From assembly GCF_003751265.1 (NCBI RefSeq), contig NZ_RJKN01000002.1, positions 124,001-188,000 of the forward strand: 64,000 nt of DNA. Reading direction: 5' to 3'. The position numbers were made by a program, and so were the translations under genes. The DNA comes from Pseudokineococcus lusitanus. Lineage in GTDB: Bacteria; Actinomycetota; Actinomycetes; Actinomycetales; Quadrisphaeraceae. Below are positions 63,968-64,000 of this stretch, piece by piece; within the stretch, counting starts at the first letter, position 1, and every line of letters starts with the position of its first letter. Below the pieces are notes generated by a model, which was given only the letters and a program-made list of their open reading frames with translations, made no database searches and was not told the origin of the DNA.

Positions 63968-64000
63968 AGGGAGGGCAGGCGCGGGAAGGGGCGACGGCGG

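Overview
The window is very GC-rich chromosomal DNA with frequent GTG starts and densely packed genes. A full KdpFABC-DE system, Acr3 with mycothiol-type ArsC arsenate reductases, and actinobacterial families such as DUF3024 and DUF4236 point to a high-GC Actinomycetota bacterium, perhaps Kineosporiales or Micrococcales. The genus is not determined.

Bases 1-28,000 look like core chromosome. In order they hold a GGDEF-EAL protein cut by the left edge, two tandem paralogous membrane proteins, an aldo/keto reductase, a DctA-type carboxylate symporter with a histidine kinase and response regulator beside it, a DUF1345 protein, a second aldo/keto reductase, an MFS exporter, a nitroreductase, a YjbR-like protein, an LLM-type flavin oxidoreductase, an NmrA-like/TetR divergent pair with a visible operator, a large membrane GGDEF-EAL protein, a DHFR-like reductase and the kdp potassium operon.

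Bases 28,000-45,200 are accessory DNA, with lower and uneven GC, many orphan genes, a decayed paralog, tandem repeats and a dispersed palindromic repeat family whose largest copy is a 29-bp tandem array near 40.3-40.5 kb. This stretch holds two candidate defence loci: a single OLD-like ATPase (31.5-33.5 kb) and a translationally coupled AAA ATPase plus PIN-domain protein (41.7-43.6 kb). A plasmid/ICE-type protein and a serine resolvase suggest mobile-element history.

Bases 45,200-52,200 are an arsenic-resistance island. ArsR, an ArsN-like acetyltransferase and an ArsC-like protein face left; Acr3, ArsC, an ArsO-like flavoprotein, a second ArsC and a thioredoxin reductase face right, with an ArsR-type operator between. 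Bases 52,600-57,100 are a reactive-sulfur module: a DUF4405 membrane protein, a rhodanese, a CstR-like repressor, a TauE/SafE exporter and a metallo-beta-lactamase/rhodanese persulfide dioxygenase, with three matching CsoR/CstR-type operators. Copies of one ~26-bp repeat lie at 31.2, 52.4 and 57.8 kb, at the edges of these modules.

From 57.3 kb onward ordinary chromosome resumes: a nuclease-fold protein, CorA, small membrane proteins and lipoproteins, a YcnI-like DUF1775 protein with a membrane neighbour, a STAS protein and an ATP-grasp protein. No tRNA, rRNA or CRISPR array was recognised.
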